Part shown: one piece after another, positions 30,104-38,523 of the stretch
Numbering within the stretch: the stretch's first letter is position 1
Layout: each line of letters starts with the position of its first letter
DNA from: Paraglaciecola mesophila
Lineage (GTDB): Bacteria > Pseudomonadota > Gammaproteobacteria > Enterobacterales > Alteromonadaceae
Reading direction: 5' to 3'
DNA length: 64,000 nucleotides
Assembly: GCF_009906955.1 (NCBI RefSeq)
Contig: NZ_CP047656.1
Coordinates: 1,240,001 to 1,304,000, forward strand
Program-made: the position numbers and the translations under genes
Notes under the pieces: model-generated
Database searches by the model: none
The model's input: the letters and a program-made list of their open reading frames with translations, nothing else
What the model was told of the DNA's origin: nothing

Positions 30104-30661
30104 ATGAAAACACTAACCTCCGGTGAGATAGCAAAATATTGCGATGTCAATCTGCGCACCGTTATCCGCTGGATAGATAGTGGGCGTCTTAAAGGATTCA
30201 AACTGCCTGGTGGCGGCAACAATCGCGTCACAGAGGAAGATTTCGTTAACTTTCTGAAAGAAAATAGTTTGCCTTTGCCCCCTAAATACGCACCTCAACA
30301 ACCTTCTGTGCTCATTGTTGATGACGAGCTTCAAATGGCAAAGTCCATTAGTCGAGTCGTGACCCGTGCAGGATATAAAAGCATGATTGCTACCGACCCT
30401 TTCAAAGCGGGCTCACTACTTTCTAGTTACAAACCTAGCTTAATGACCCTGGATTTAAGCATGCCCGGCGCAGATGGGTTTGAAGTCATTGAATTTGCCC
30501 GAAAAGAGTTTGCGGACAGTGGTTTAAAAATTCTCGTGATTTCAGCCCTCGATGAAGGCAAACGGCAAAAAGCGGTTGAACTAGGTGCAGATGCTGCGTT
30601 AGGTAAGCCCTTTTCGAACAAAGACTTGCTAAGCGCCATAGAAGCACTTTTACGCGACTAA
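30104..30661 (+). CDS. HTH-REC DNA-binding response regulator (HnoC-like)
   Basis: 185 residues with reversed order compared with normal regulators. Residues 3-52 form a MerR/excisionase-type helix-turn-helix (SGEIAKYCDVNLRTVIRWID, then LPGGGNNRVTEEDFVNFL). The receiver follows at 68-183: VLIVDDE, phosphoacceptor Asp117 in LDLSMPGADG, Lys168 in LGKPF. Match in architecture to HnoC of the Shewanella NO network, which represses or derepresses its own genes. First gene of a plus-strand run with the PhnD-like protein, kinase and REC/HD-GYP protein. Confidence 0.88.
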   Translation: MKTLTSGEIAKYCDVNLRTVIRWIDSGRLKGFKLPGGGNNRVTEEDFVNFLKENSLPLPPKYAPQQPSVLIVDDELQMAKSISRVVTRAGYKSMIATDPFKAGSLLSSYKPSLMTLDLSMPGADGFEVIEFARKEFADSGLKILVISALDEGKRQKAVELGADAALGKPFSNKDLLSAIEALLRD

Positions 30662-30691
30662 GCAGTAATAATTAGATGATAGGAGTACGAC

Positions 30692-31516
30692 ATGAAAACG
30701 TTCATTTCCCTAATAAGTGGTTTATTACTGACATTTCAAGCCTTTTGCGCCCCACAAAGCACAGCGCAACAAAAGAAATCACTTACCTTCGCAGTCGTAC
30801 CACAACAATCGGCGAAAAAACTCGCCAAATTATGGACGCCTTTATTAACTGAAATCAGTGAAAAAAGTGGAGTAAAACTTATATTTACCACTGCACCTAA
30901 TATTCCGATATTTGAACAACGCTTAGCTAAAGGTGAGTACGATTTCGCCTACATGAACCCTTATCACTTTGTCGTTTACAATAAATCCGCTGGGTACCAA
31001 GCCATGGCCAAACAAAAAAATAAGCGTATCCAAGGTATTATCGTTGTTAAAAAGCATTCAGGTATTACTGAACTTGGTCAACTTAAAGACTTAACGCTTG
31101 CTTTTCCTGCTCCGGCTGCATTTGCCGCTACCTTATTGCCTAAAGCTGATTTAAAAGCTCAGGGTATTGCTGTAAATAGTCGCTATGTATCGTCTCACGA
31201 TTCGGTTTATCTAAGTGTAGCGCGCGGCTTATTCCCAGCTGGGGGGGGCATCATGCGCACCTTCAACAACGCACCGAAACAGGTACGTGACCAATTACAA
31301 ATATTGTGGAAAACCGCAAAATATACACCCCATGCTATCGCTAACCACCCATTAGTAGCGCAGGAGGTGTCCCAAAACGTTCAACAAAGCCTGTTAACTC
31401 TGCACACCTCTGAACAGGGAGCAAAATTGCTAAAAGCGATTAACTTTACGCAGTTCGAAACCGCACAAGACAGCGACTGGAATGACATTCGCGCCCTCGG
31501 TATCGATTCACTGTAA
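30692..31516 (+). CDS. PhnD-like periplasmic solute-binding protein
   Basis: 274 residues, with signal peptide MKTFISLISGLLLTFQAFC. The mature part is of the phosphate/phosphite/phosphonate-binding family: LTFAVVPQQSAKKLAKLW, LAKGEYDFAYMNPYHFVVY, QGIIVVKKHSGI and SHDSVYLSVARGLFPAGGG. No ABC permease or ATPase lies nearby. It sits 31 bases after the HTH-REC gene and 42 before a membrane kinase, so it more likely presents a ligand to that kinase than feeds a transporter. Ligand unknown. Confidence 0.88.
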   Translation: MKTFISLISGLLLTFQAFCAPQSTAQQKKSLTFAVVPQQSAKKLAKLWTPLLTEISEKSGVKLIFTTAPNIPIFEQRLAKGEYDFAYMNPYHFVVYNKSAGYQAMAKQKNKRIQGIIVVKKHSGITELGQLKDLTLAFPAPAAFAATLLPKADLKAQGIAVNSRYVSSHDSVYLSVARGLFPAGGGIMRTFNNAPKQVRDQLQILWKTAKYTPHAIANHPLVAQEVSQNVQQSLLTLHTSEQGAKLLKAINFTQFETAQDSDWNDIRALGIDSL

Positions 31517-31557
31517 CCTTTATCTTATTTTAACCGCCTAATAAGGGGAGCATCGTC

Positions 31558-33219
31558 ATGTCTTTACGTGGTAAAACCATTATTGGCATCGCCAGTATCG
31601 AAGCAGTGCTGCTTATATCCCTTATTATGACGGCCGTGACATTCTTGAGCCAATCCGTAAACAACGACTTGGTAAAGCATGCCTCAACGACTGCGACGTT
31701 GTTTTCAACCACCACTAAAGATGCAGTTCTGTCATACGACCTTGCATCACTTGACGACTTCGTATTAGAAGCACTTAAAAACCCCGGAATTGTGTACGCT
31801 CGCGTGATCAGCAGCACCGAGGGGGTGTTATCACAAAATGGCGCTAAAGACGCCTTGATGCGTGTTTTTGAAGCCGATCAACATATGGAAGATGTCACCG
31901 ATGGGATCTTTGATACGTATGCCAATATTATTGAAGGGAATAACATTTATGGGCGTGTTGAGATTGGCATTAGTACAGTTCACGCGCACCGTTCGATATC
32001 AAAAATAAAACAATGGACCACGTCTATCGCAATAATAGAGATGATCTTAGTGGCGCTGTTTTCTTACGCGTTAGGACATTATCTTACTCGCCAACTTAAA
32101 ACCTTAAGAATTGGCGCTAAAAGAATATCCCACAGCGTTATCTCGGGTGATTTTAGTAACACCCACATTCCCATTAAAACCAACGATGAGCTTGGCGAAG
32201 TCACTCACGCATTTAATCAAATGGTAGAAACGTTGAAAGCTGAGTGTATTCGCGTAAAAAATTATCAAGAAGAGCTGGAGAACCTGAATCAAACGCTAGA
32301 AAAACGAGTGGCGGCACGTACCCAGTTATTGGAAAGCAAAAACGAACAACTGAGCCTAATCAATTTTGAACTTAAAAGTGCCCAGCAACAATTAGTGCAG
32401 GCCGAAAAGATGGCCTCACTTGGCCAACTTGCCGCTGGAGTAGCCCACGAAATTAATAATCCCATTGGTTTCGTGAATAGCAACTTGGCTTCACTAGCTG
32501 ACTATGCCGATGTTTACATACGTTTAACCAAACTTATTAATGACTGGCATAAAAGTGACGAGGATACTGAGCGCCAAAATATAGAAATTAAAATAAAAGG
32601 CATGCTTGATGATGAAAATATCCAGTTTATGCAAGAAGATACACTCGCTTTAATTCAGGAATCGAGTGAAGGCTTAACTCGGGTAAAAGACATCGTTTCA
32701 GGGTTAAAGCAGTTTTCACGGGCCGACAGCCAAGAGCGACAGATATTCAATATCAATGACTGCGTAAATACCACATTGACCATGGTCAGCAACGAACTTA
32801 AATACCATTGTGAGGTAGTTACCAAGTTACAGGATGTTCCCCAAGTCGACATTAATGTCGGTAAGATTTGTCAAGTTCTCACCAATTTATTGATTAATGC
32901 AGGCCAAGCAATCAGTCAAAATGGCGTTATTACCATTGAAACATACAGCCATGACCAATTCGTATATTTGACTGTATGTGATACGGGTGATGGTATTCCT
33001 GCGGCTGATATCAAACGTTTGTTTGACCCCTTCTTTACCACTAAGCCCGAGGGTCAAGGCACTGGACTTGGTTTAGCCATTTCATTTGGCATCGCACAAG
33101 AGCACGACGGCGATCTGACAGTAAAAAGTGAAGTCACTCAAGGTAGCTGCTTTACCTTGAGCCTTCCCGCCGTGCAGCAAGAGACTGAGTCTTTAAACAC
33201 GACCGTAAATACGATTTAG
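31558..33219 (+). CDS. membrane sensor histidine kinase with HAMP domain
   Basis: 553 residues. Membrane segments at about 8-30 and 156-176 enclose a periplasmic domain of about 125 residues. A HAMP region follows (LTRQLKTLRIGAKRIS to FNQMVETL), then a coiled coil and the HPK4-type phosphoacceptor His297 in GVAHEINNPIGFVNSNL. ATPase boxes: LLINAGQAI, DTGDGIP and GTGLGLAIS. The His region is nearly identical to that of the H-NOX-linked kinase at 34560-36056, which suggests shared receivers. No fused receiver, so it must signal in trans. Confidence 0.93.
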   Translation: MSLRGKTIIGIASIEAVLLISLIMTAVTFLSQSVNNDLVKHASTTATLFSTTTKDAVLSYDLASLDDFVLEALKNPGIVYARVISSTEGVLSQNGAKDALMRVFEADQHMEDVTDGIFDTYANIIEGNNIYGRVEIGISTVHAHRSISKIKQWTTSIAIIEMILVALFSYALGHYLTRQLKTLRIGAKRISHSVISGDFSNTHIPIKTNDELGEVTHAFNQMVETLKAECIRVKNYQEELENLNQTLEKRVAARTQLLESKNEQLSLINFELKSAQQQLVQAEKMASLGQLAAGVAHEINNPIGFVNSNLASLADYADVYIRLTKLINDWHKSDEDTERQNIEIKIKGMLDDENIQFMQEDTLALIQESSEGLTRVKDIVSGLKQFSRADSQERQIFNINDCVNTTLTMVSNELKYHCEVVTKLQDVPQVDINVGKICQVLTNLLINAGQAISQNGVITIETYSHDQFVYLTVCDTGDGIPAADIKRLFDPFFTTKPEGQGTGLGLAISFGIAQEHDGDLTVKSEVTQGSCFTLSLPAVQQETESLNTTVNTI

Positions 33220-33253
33220 TGCGTACCTAGAGTCAATATCAAGAGGCAAATGT

Positions 33254-34585
33254 ATGAGTCAAGCTAATATACAAGATCCCCCCATTTACACCGTATTATG
33301 TGTTGATGACGAGGTGAATATCTTGCAAGCAATGAAGCGAATTTTGCGTAAACAAACGTTCAATTTACTGACAGCGCAAAGCGGCGCTCAAGCATTAGAA
33401 TTAATGGCTGCGCACGATGTACATTTGATTATCTCAGACATGAAAATGCCTGCGATGTCGGGCGCTGAATTTTTGCAACAGAGTATTAAAATAGCGCCTG
33501 ATTGTTACCGTATTTTGCTTACGGGTTATGCCGATATGTCATCCACCATAGAAGCAGTCAATAAAGGCCACATCGATTGTTACATACAAAAGCCTTGGGA
33601 TAATAACAAGCTTATATGTACCATCAATGACGGTCTAGCAACGGTTAAGCTCAAGCATGAAAATGCCCGCCTACAGGCCTTGGTGAATAAACAAAATACC
33701 CTGCTCAAAGATTTGAACCACAATTTAGATGAAAAAGTAAAACTGCGCAGCAAACAAGTCGCTTTAACCATGGAAAAACTCAAACGTAATACCTTGGCCA
33801 ACCAACGTGTTCTATATAACTTTATTAGCATCAATCCACATTTAGATGGCGGGTTTGCCCAAAGCGTTAGCCACTTAAGCGCTAAGCTAGCCGAGCAATT
33901 ATCGCTCTCAGATGAACAACAAGCTCAAGTATCTTTTGCGGCTTTACTTTGTGAAATCGGCTTGTTGGGCTTAGACACGGCATTATATTCAAAGCCTTTT
34001 TGCGAATTGAATTTCAATCAACAACATATTTTTCTTCAACAAAGTAAATACGCCGAACAAATATTGGGGCCTGCAACCCACTTACGCCCAGAACTAGACA
34101 TCATCATCTGCCAATTTGAGTACCCTGATGGCAGTGGCCCAAATCAACTGATATTGGAACAAATTCCAATCGGCGCGCAAATTTTGGCGGTAGCCAGAGA
34201 TTTTTGGCGCCACAAGTTAGGCCGTATTGGCAAATCAGCATTATCAAATCATGAAGCGATTGGTGAATTAAAAAAATATCGTGGACTGCGCTATACACCA
34301 CAAATAATAGATATCCTGGTTCAGCACCCCGAAATTATCAGTGTTGAGTTTATTGAAAGTGCAATAGAAGTAAACGACTTAAGAGAAGGTATGCGCTTGA
34401 AAAAGGATATATTGACGCAGCAACATATCCTCGTTTTACCCAAAGGGCATGTGTTTTCAGCCCCCTCCATAGTGCAGCTTATTCAATATGAAAAACAGAA
34501 ATCTGAACATTTTGAAATATTTGTAGAGCAGCCAGAAAGTGAGAAATTGTCCTCGGACGCTAACCATCAAGAAGCGGAAAACTAA
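33254..34585 (+). CDS. REC plus degenerate HD-GYP response regulator (HnoD-like)
   Basis: 443 residues. Receiver 12-130 with LCVDDEVN, phosphoacceptor Asp62 in IISDMKMPAMSG, and IQKPWD. After a coiled coil, residues 185-350 have the outline of an HD-GYP domain, but its metal ligands are lost: AALLCEIGLLGLD stands where ALLHDIGK is expected, and FEYPDGSGP where HHE..DGSGYP is expected. So it should not cleave c-di-GMP. In Shewanella HnoD, with the same layout, is an inhibitor of HnoB. The 3' end overlaps the convergent kinase gene by 26 bases. Confidence 0.9.
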   Translation: MSQANIQDPPIYTVLCVDDEVNILQAMKRILRKQTFNLLTAQSGAQALELMAAHDVHLIISDMKMPAMSGAEFLQQSIKIAPDCYRILLTGYADMSSTIEAVNKGHIDCYIQKPWDNNKLICTINDGLATVKLKHENARLQALVNKQNTLLKDLNHNLDEKVKLRSKQVALTMEKLKRNTLANQRVLYNFISINPHLDGGFAQSVSHLSAKLAEQLSLSDEQQAQVSFAALLCEIGLLGLDTALYSKPFCELNFNQQHIFLQQSKYAEQILGPATHLRPELDIIICQFEYPDGSGPNQLILEQIPIGAQILAVARDFWRHKLGRIGKSALSNHEAIGELKKYRGLRYTPQIIDILVQHPEIISVEFIESAIEVNDLREGMRLKKDILTQQHILVLPKGHVFSAPSIVQLIQYEKQKSEHFEIFVEQPESEKLSSDANHQEAEN

Positions 34586-36056
34586 GAGAAAATAGCGTCC
34601 CCTTGCCTACTGTCGAGCTAACTTGCGTCAGAACGTTGTGCGACTCCAATATGGCATAAGAAACAGATAAACCGAGGCCGGTACCGACGCCAACAGGTTT
34701 GGTAGTGAAAAATGGGGTAAAGAGCTTATCCAGGGTTTTTCTGTCCATACCGCACCCTGTGTCACGCACTTCAACGAGCAAAGCATTAGGTATAACTTGT
34801 GCTTTGAGTGTTAACGTTCCACCTGCGTCCATGGCGTACGCTGCATTTACAAATAAATTCACAAACACCTGTTGTAACTGACCAATATTGCCAAGCACTT
34901 CAGGCAGATCGCTGGGAATGTGATTTTCCACTATATGCTCATATTTAAGCGCGTTCCACGCGATTTTTAACGCCCCTTCAATACACACGCCTAGGTTTAT
35001 CCGCTCTAATTTTCCGTCACCACTGTGGGAGAACGTTCTCAGGTTTTCGACAATTTCTTTAACCCGTTCTAACCCTTCTAAATTGGACTCGAGTAAATCT
35101 TTTGCATCTTGTTGTATGTAGACTAAGTCAATGTTATCGCACAACTCTTTATAGTGTTGGGCATCCAGTTGGCCAGCACTATCAATGTGACGCTGCATGG
35201 ACTCATGCAACACCTGATAGTCTTGTAAGTATTCTTCAAGCATTTCTAAGTTAGAGCGAATAAAACCAACAGGATTGTTGATTTCATGGGCGACACCAGC
35301 GGCTAATTGACCAAGAGACGCCATTTTCTCTGACTGAATTAATTGGCGCTTCGCTTGTTCTAAGCGGTTAACGGTATCTTGCAGCTCTACCGTGCGCTTT
35401 CGTATATTCACATCTGTTACTCTGCGGTTTATACCGCTTAACAAATGCTCTCGGGCCGTCCCTAAAACTGACAGTGCTTCCTCGTCGATAAACTCTGCTC
35501 GGCTAAAGAATGCCAACCAGGCAATTTTGTCTCCTAGCAAGGCAAAATTAACAAACACAATCCATTTAAACCCAGACATAACTTGACTCGACTCATCATC
35601 AATGGCCGAAACAAGCCACATGCTTAAGCACTCTTGCTGATGAAGAGGTAAAAATTTGACTGCTTGTTCAAAAAACACCGTGTCCGTCACCCACTGATTC
35701 GGTGCACGCCAAATATTGTCTTCTTGAGAGTCCAGTGCCTCACCGTCTTTTGTGACAATAAATAAACCACATTCTACCGAGAAAAACTGTCCAGTAAGCT
35801 CAACCGTGTTGCTAATTAGCTCTTGTAGAGAGATATCTGACGATACATCACCCGATGTTTGGCGCAAAAATTCAAGCTCAGCTTGCTTTTTTTTGGCCAT
35901 AGCCAAAGAAGCTTGCAACGATTGATTCGCTTCATAAACTGCACGTGAATGGTGCTCCAAATGCTGTTCAGACATCACGCGAGCTTTTTTCTCGCGCTCT
36001 ACCTTTCGCTCGAGTACTGCAATCCTTGTTTCAAGTTCTTCTCGCGATTTAGCCAA
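34560..36056 (-). CDS. soluble histidine kinase partner of H-NOX (HnoK-like)
   Basis: 498 residues with no membrane segment. Coiled coil at 1-65, a GAF-like sensory region at about 75-210, a second coil, then phosphoacceptor His257 in GQLAAGVAHEINNPVGFIRS. ATPase boxes: NLFVNAAYAMDAGG, DTGCGMD and GTGLGLSVSYAI. Its start overlaps the end of the H-NOX gene by 8 bases, so the two are co-translated, the hallmark of H-NOX-regulated kinases. NO-bound H-NOX is known to inhibit such kinases. The gene tail overlaps the REC/HD-GYP gene on the other strand. Confidence 0.95.
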   Translation of the reverse strand: MAKSREELETRIAVLERKVEREKKARVMSEQHLEHHSRAVYEANQSLQASLAMAKKKQAELEFLRQTSGDVSSDISLQELISNTVELTGQFFSVECGLFIVTKDGEALDSQEDNIWRAPNQWVTDTVFFEQAVKFLPLHQQECLSMWLVSAIDDESSQVMSGFKWIVFVNFALLGDKIAWLAFFSRAEFIDEEALSVLGTAREHLLSGINRRVTDVNIRKRTVELQDTVNRLEQAKRQLIQSEKMASLGQLAAGVAHEINNPVGFIRSNLEMLEEYLQDYQVLHESMQRHIDSAGQLDAQHYKELCDNIDLVYIQQDAKDLLESNLEGLERVKEIVENLRTFSHSGDGKLERINLGVCIEGALKIAWNALKYEHIVENHIPSDLPEVLGNIGQLQQVFVNLFVNAAYAMDAGGTLTLKAQVIPNALLVEVRDTGCGMDRKTLDKLFTPFFTTKPVGVGTGLGLSVSYAILESHNVLTQVSSTVGKGTLFSLSFPLLDG

Positions 36057-36594
36057 CTTTGGTCACCTTCATTACACACCGATTTCCCCCCTCATGCACA
36101 CACTCAGGTTGCTCCACACTTACTGTTTGCCCAGTATGCGCTGCTAAGCCTTGAATGATGCCTTCACAGAAATAACACATTTTACGCGGAGAAATATAAT
36201 GAAAGCTCAACGAATTATCTGTTTCTTGAATAAACTCAAACACAGGTAAAATGGCCTCTGGATTAAGCTTTTTCACTTCCACATGGATCACCGCCTGCAC
36301 GCCATACAAAAATTCAAAAACATCGGTAAACTTATGCGCTTCTGGCGGCGCGGCAAGTAATAGTTCTTTGAACATCCATTGGCCAAAGGCAAATTGTGCT
36401 TGTTGTGCCGATAGTTCTTGCTTTTGCATAATAAGGCCGACGAGTGTAAACAACTCTTCGTCATCATAGGTAGCGACAGAGGTATAAATACCTTCACTGG
36501 GCAGAGCTGCTTCTTGTAAGAGCGCATCCCAAAACTCTTCTCCCCAGAGTTCATCTACGAACTGGTTCAACTTTACAAAAATGATACCTTTCAT
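36049..36594 (-). CDS. H-NOX haem nitric-oxide sensor (HnoX-like)
   Basis: 181 residues, one H-NOX (HNOB) domain starting MKGIIFVKLNQFVDELWGEE. Proximal haem ligand is His104 in AVIHVEVKKL; the haem-propionate motif YxSxR is Tyr133-Ser135-Arg137 (YISPRK). Four cysteines, 140, 143, 165 and 173, match the zinc-binding set of facultative-anaerobe H-NOX proteins, linked to redox sensing. It binds NO in the cytoplasm and controls the kinase encoded next to it. As I recall, H-NOX and its kinase from P. atlantica have been studied in vitro. Confidence 0.96.
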   Translation of the reverse strand: MKGIIFVKLNQFVDELWGEEFWDALLQEAALPSEGIYTSVATYDDEELFTLVGLIMQKQELSAQQAQFAFGQWMFKELLLAAPPEAHKFTDVFEFLYGVQAVIHVEVKKLNPEAILPVFEFIQETDNSLSFHYISPRKMCYFCEGIIQGLAAHTGQTVSVEQPECVHEGGNRCVMKVTKVG

Positions 36595-36891
36595 ACTCCG
36601 TCTCCTTTACCTTGAACATCTCGCTAGGTACTCAGTGCAGTTGCCGACAACCACACCTTCAAGATAGACGATGGACCCGCCTAACCTCAACGTAAATTAG
36701 TCTACATCTGCATGTAAACTTGTCTTAAATTTGCAACATTCCCATATTACGGGCATGAAAAATAAGATTTAACTATCTGTTTTTTATATACAATTACACT
36801 TTGGAACAAGAACTGCATTTTTCTTCTCAACGACAATGTTGAGCCTGATACTTCGTTTAGGATCAACATTCAAATAACGAAGGAAACTTAA

Positions 36892-37665
36892 ATGTTTGAT
36901 TCTCAGCGATTTGACACCTCAGAAACCCATAGCATCTATACGCATCATGCAACGCCGCAACTCACCATAGACAATACGCGTGGCTTTAGTCGCATCGTAA
37001 CCTTTAGCGATGGCAATCAACAAAGTTATCAATTACCTAAGTGTAGAAATACTAAACAGATAAGTGTGTTTGGTCTAGGCCATAGCGGCGCTTTGTCTGC
37101 GATTTGCATGGCGGCTTTAGGGCATAAAGTGATTGGTATTGATATGGATCAACGTAGGATTAACGCGCTAAATCAAGGCCGTACGTTTTCCGATGAAGAA
37201 GGATTACCAGAACTACTTGAGCAAATCGCTTCATTTCGCAATCTTGTGGCAACTGATGACGGTTTTAACGCCATCAAACGCACTGCCTCATCACTGATAT
37301 GTGTGAATGATGAGAGCGATCACGCGTCCGATAGCAGTATCGATAAGCTTAAAATTATTTGCGAACAAATCGGATTAAGCCTGCGCTACAAGGAGCAATA
37401 CCACAACCTAGTATTCTGTCAGCATGTGGACGCCGACATTCTTAAAACAGTATTGCTGCCCATCCTTGAAGAACAAAGCGGCAAGAAGGCGTCTGAGGCA
37501 TTTGGATTAGCGTCTATTCAAGGTGGTAAAGAGAAAGCGCGAACCATTAAAGACTTTTATCAACCTGCTCAGTTCACGATCCAGTTTCTGGACAAACAGA
37601 GTTGCCAATTAACAGAGCAACTTTTCAGCGGGTTCAAAGCGAGTATTAGACGTGTAAGTTGGTAA
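36892..37665 (+). CDS. lone NAD-binding domain of a UDP-glucose/GDP-mannose dehydrogenase
   Basis: 257 residues. After a 54-residue N-terminal extension comes a Rossmann domain: ISVFGLGHSGALSAICMAAL with GxGxxG at 61-66, then HKVIGIDMDQRRINALNQGR and FSDEEGLPELLEQI. Later parts still follow the family (SLICVN, VLLPILEEQSGKKASEAFGL, IKDFYQPAQFTI). It stops where the central domain of UGD/AlgD begins, so the catalytic cysteine and the C-terminal sugar domain are missing. Good ribosome site AAGGAAA. It is expressed as designed rather than frame-broken, but is unlikely to be an active dehydrogenase. Possible regulatory or sensing role. Confidence 0.75.
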   Translation: MFDSQRFDTSETHSIYTHHATPQLTIDNTRGFSRIVTFSDGNQQSYQLPKCRNTKQISVFGLGHSGALSAICMAALGHKVIGIDMDQRRINALNQGRTFSDEEGLPELLEQIASFRNLVATDDGFNAIKRTASSLICVNDESDHASDSSIDKLKIICEQIGLSLRYKEQYHNLVFCQHVDADILKTVLLPILEEQSGKKASEAFGLASIQGGKEKARTIKDFYQPAQFTIQFLDKQSCQLTEQLFSGFKASIRRVSW

Positions 37666-37761
37666 AAAACGCGCTTACCCGAGCAAGCTTATACCTAGGG
37701 TGAGTATTCTGGCTAAACTAACAGCGATTAGTTATGACATGTACTTCTCGTCGAAATAAAA

Positions 37762-37807
37762 ACAGGGTATATCCACAATAAGCATATACGCCAAAGTTAT
37801 ACCCTGT
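37762..37807. repeat. inverted repeat between genes
   Basis: Ten perfect bases ACAGGGTATA (37762-37771) and TATACCCTGT (37798-37807) enclose 26 bases. No T-tract follows on either strand, so it is not a plain terminator. It lies after the dehydrogenase-domain gene and about 85 bases beyond the end of the 114-residue gene. A regulatory site or cruciform is possible. Confidence 0.5.
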
Positions 37808-37890
37808 GCTCTATTCGCGAAACTGGCAATGACGCCTGATAGACAGTTTACAAACGCAACTTCCTATCAATCAATATTGCGCGTGGGACA

Positions 37891-38235
37891 TTAGGCAAAT
37901 ACATCTATTTTATTTAATGAAGATGAGTCAGATTGCTCAGCCGAAAGGGTGGTCAAAATGTCTTTAAAAGCGCTTCCGAGTTCCTCTTGAGACATACTAC
38001 TCGCGTTATCCCCTAGGCTGTCTAACTGAGACTTCAACGTCGTTTGCTGATCTTTACTCAAGCTAGCCAACATATCGGTAACGGCGCTTTGCTCTTCACT
38101 GGATAAAGTTGAAACCGCAGACTCTAACCCCGGTGGTACGCCGCCTTCCCGTGGTGGCGGTGGAGGTCCTTTTGGACGATTCACTTCTGACGTATTCATA
38201 GGGTTAACAGCTTGGCTTGCAGACTGTACTTGCAT
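37891..38235 (-). CDS. small hypothetical protein with proline run
   Basis: 114 residues. N-terminal part is polar and rich in proline (NRPKGPPPPPREGGVPPGLE), followed by two helical repeats, TLSSEEQSAVTDMLASLS and SLSKDQQTTLKSQLDSL, and a third with MSQEELGSAFKDILTTLSAE. No signal peptide. The pattern of LS-EEQ helices recalls calcium-free EF-hand-like or LTxxQ-type helix pairs but I do not recognise a family. It runs in the same direction as the next gene (38275-38523), 39 bases apart. Confidence 0.6.
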   Translation of the reverse strand: MQVQSASQAVNPMNTSEVNRPKGPPPPPREGGVPPGLESAVSTLSSEEQSAVTDMLASLSKDQQTTLKSQLDSLGDNASSMSQEELGSAFKDILTTLSAEQSDSSSLNKIDVFA

Positions 38236-38274
38236 GTCATGTATCCTTTTTAAGTTGATATTTTAGCTGTGGCG

Positions 38275-38523
38275 CTAGTCTCTTTTCGCATCCTGTGGCA
38301 CGGCTACCAAGGTATCGTTCATCATTTGGCAGGTCGCACTAAGCGAGTCGCCTCGTCTGGTTTCTACCGTCACGCTGTCACCTTCAGATTTGTCTTCACA
38401 CGCTTCAAATGCTTCAGGCGGTGGACGACGTTCGCCTCCCTGACCACGCCCTTCTTGTGCAAAGGCGCTAATACTACTAATGGCCAACAGGCTTGTTGCG
38501 AAAATCAGGGTTGAGATTTGCAT
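38275..38523 (-). CDS. small periplasmic protein, PPPEAFEAC type
   Basis: 82 residues: signal peptide MQISTLIFATSLLAISSISAFA, then QEGRGQGGERRPPPEAFEAC, and a short beta domain GDSVTVETRRGDSLSATC with two cysteines that could form a disulfide, ending TLVAVPQDAKRD. Similar small exported proteins occur next to two-component genes in other gammaproteobacteria; role unknown. Divergent from the BaeS-like kinase at 38660, so it may be a target or sensor partner of that system. Confidence 0.75.
   Translation of the reverse strand: MQISTLIFATSLLAISSISAFAQEGRGQGGERRPPPEAFEACEDKSEGDSVTVETRRGDSLSATCQMMNDTLVAVPQDAKRD

Noticed and set aside
30692..31516. Phosphonate ABC uptake system
   Set aside because: Only the binding protein is present; no ATPase or permease lies within the window near it.
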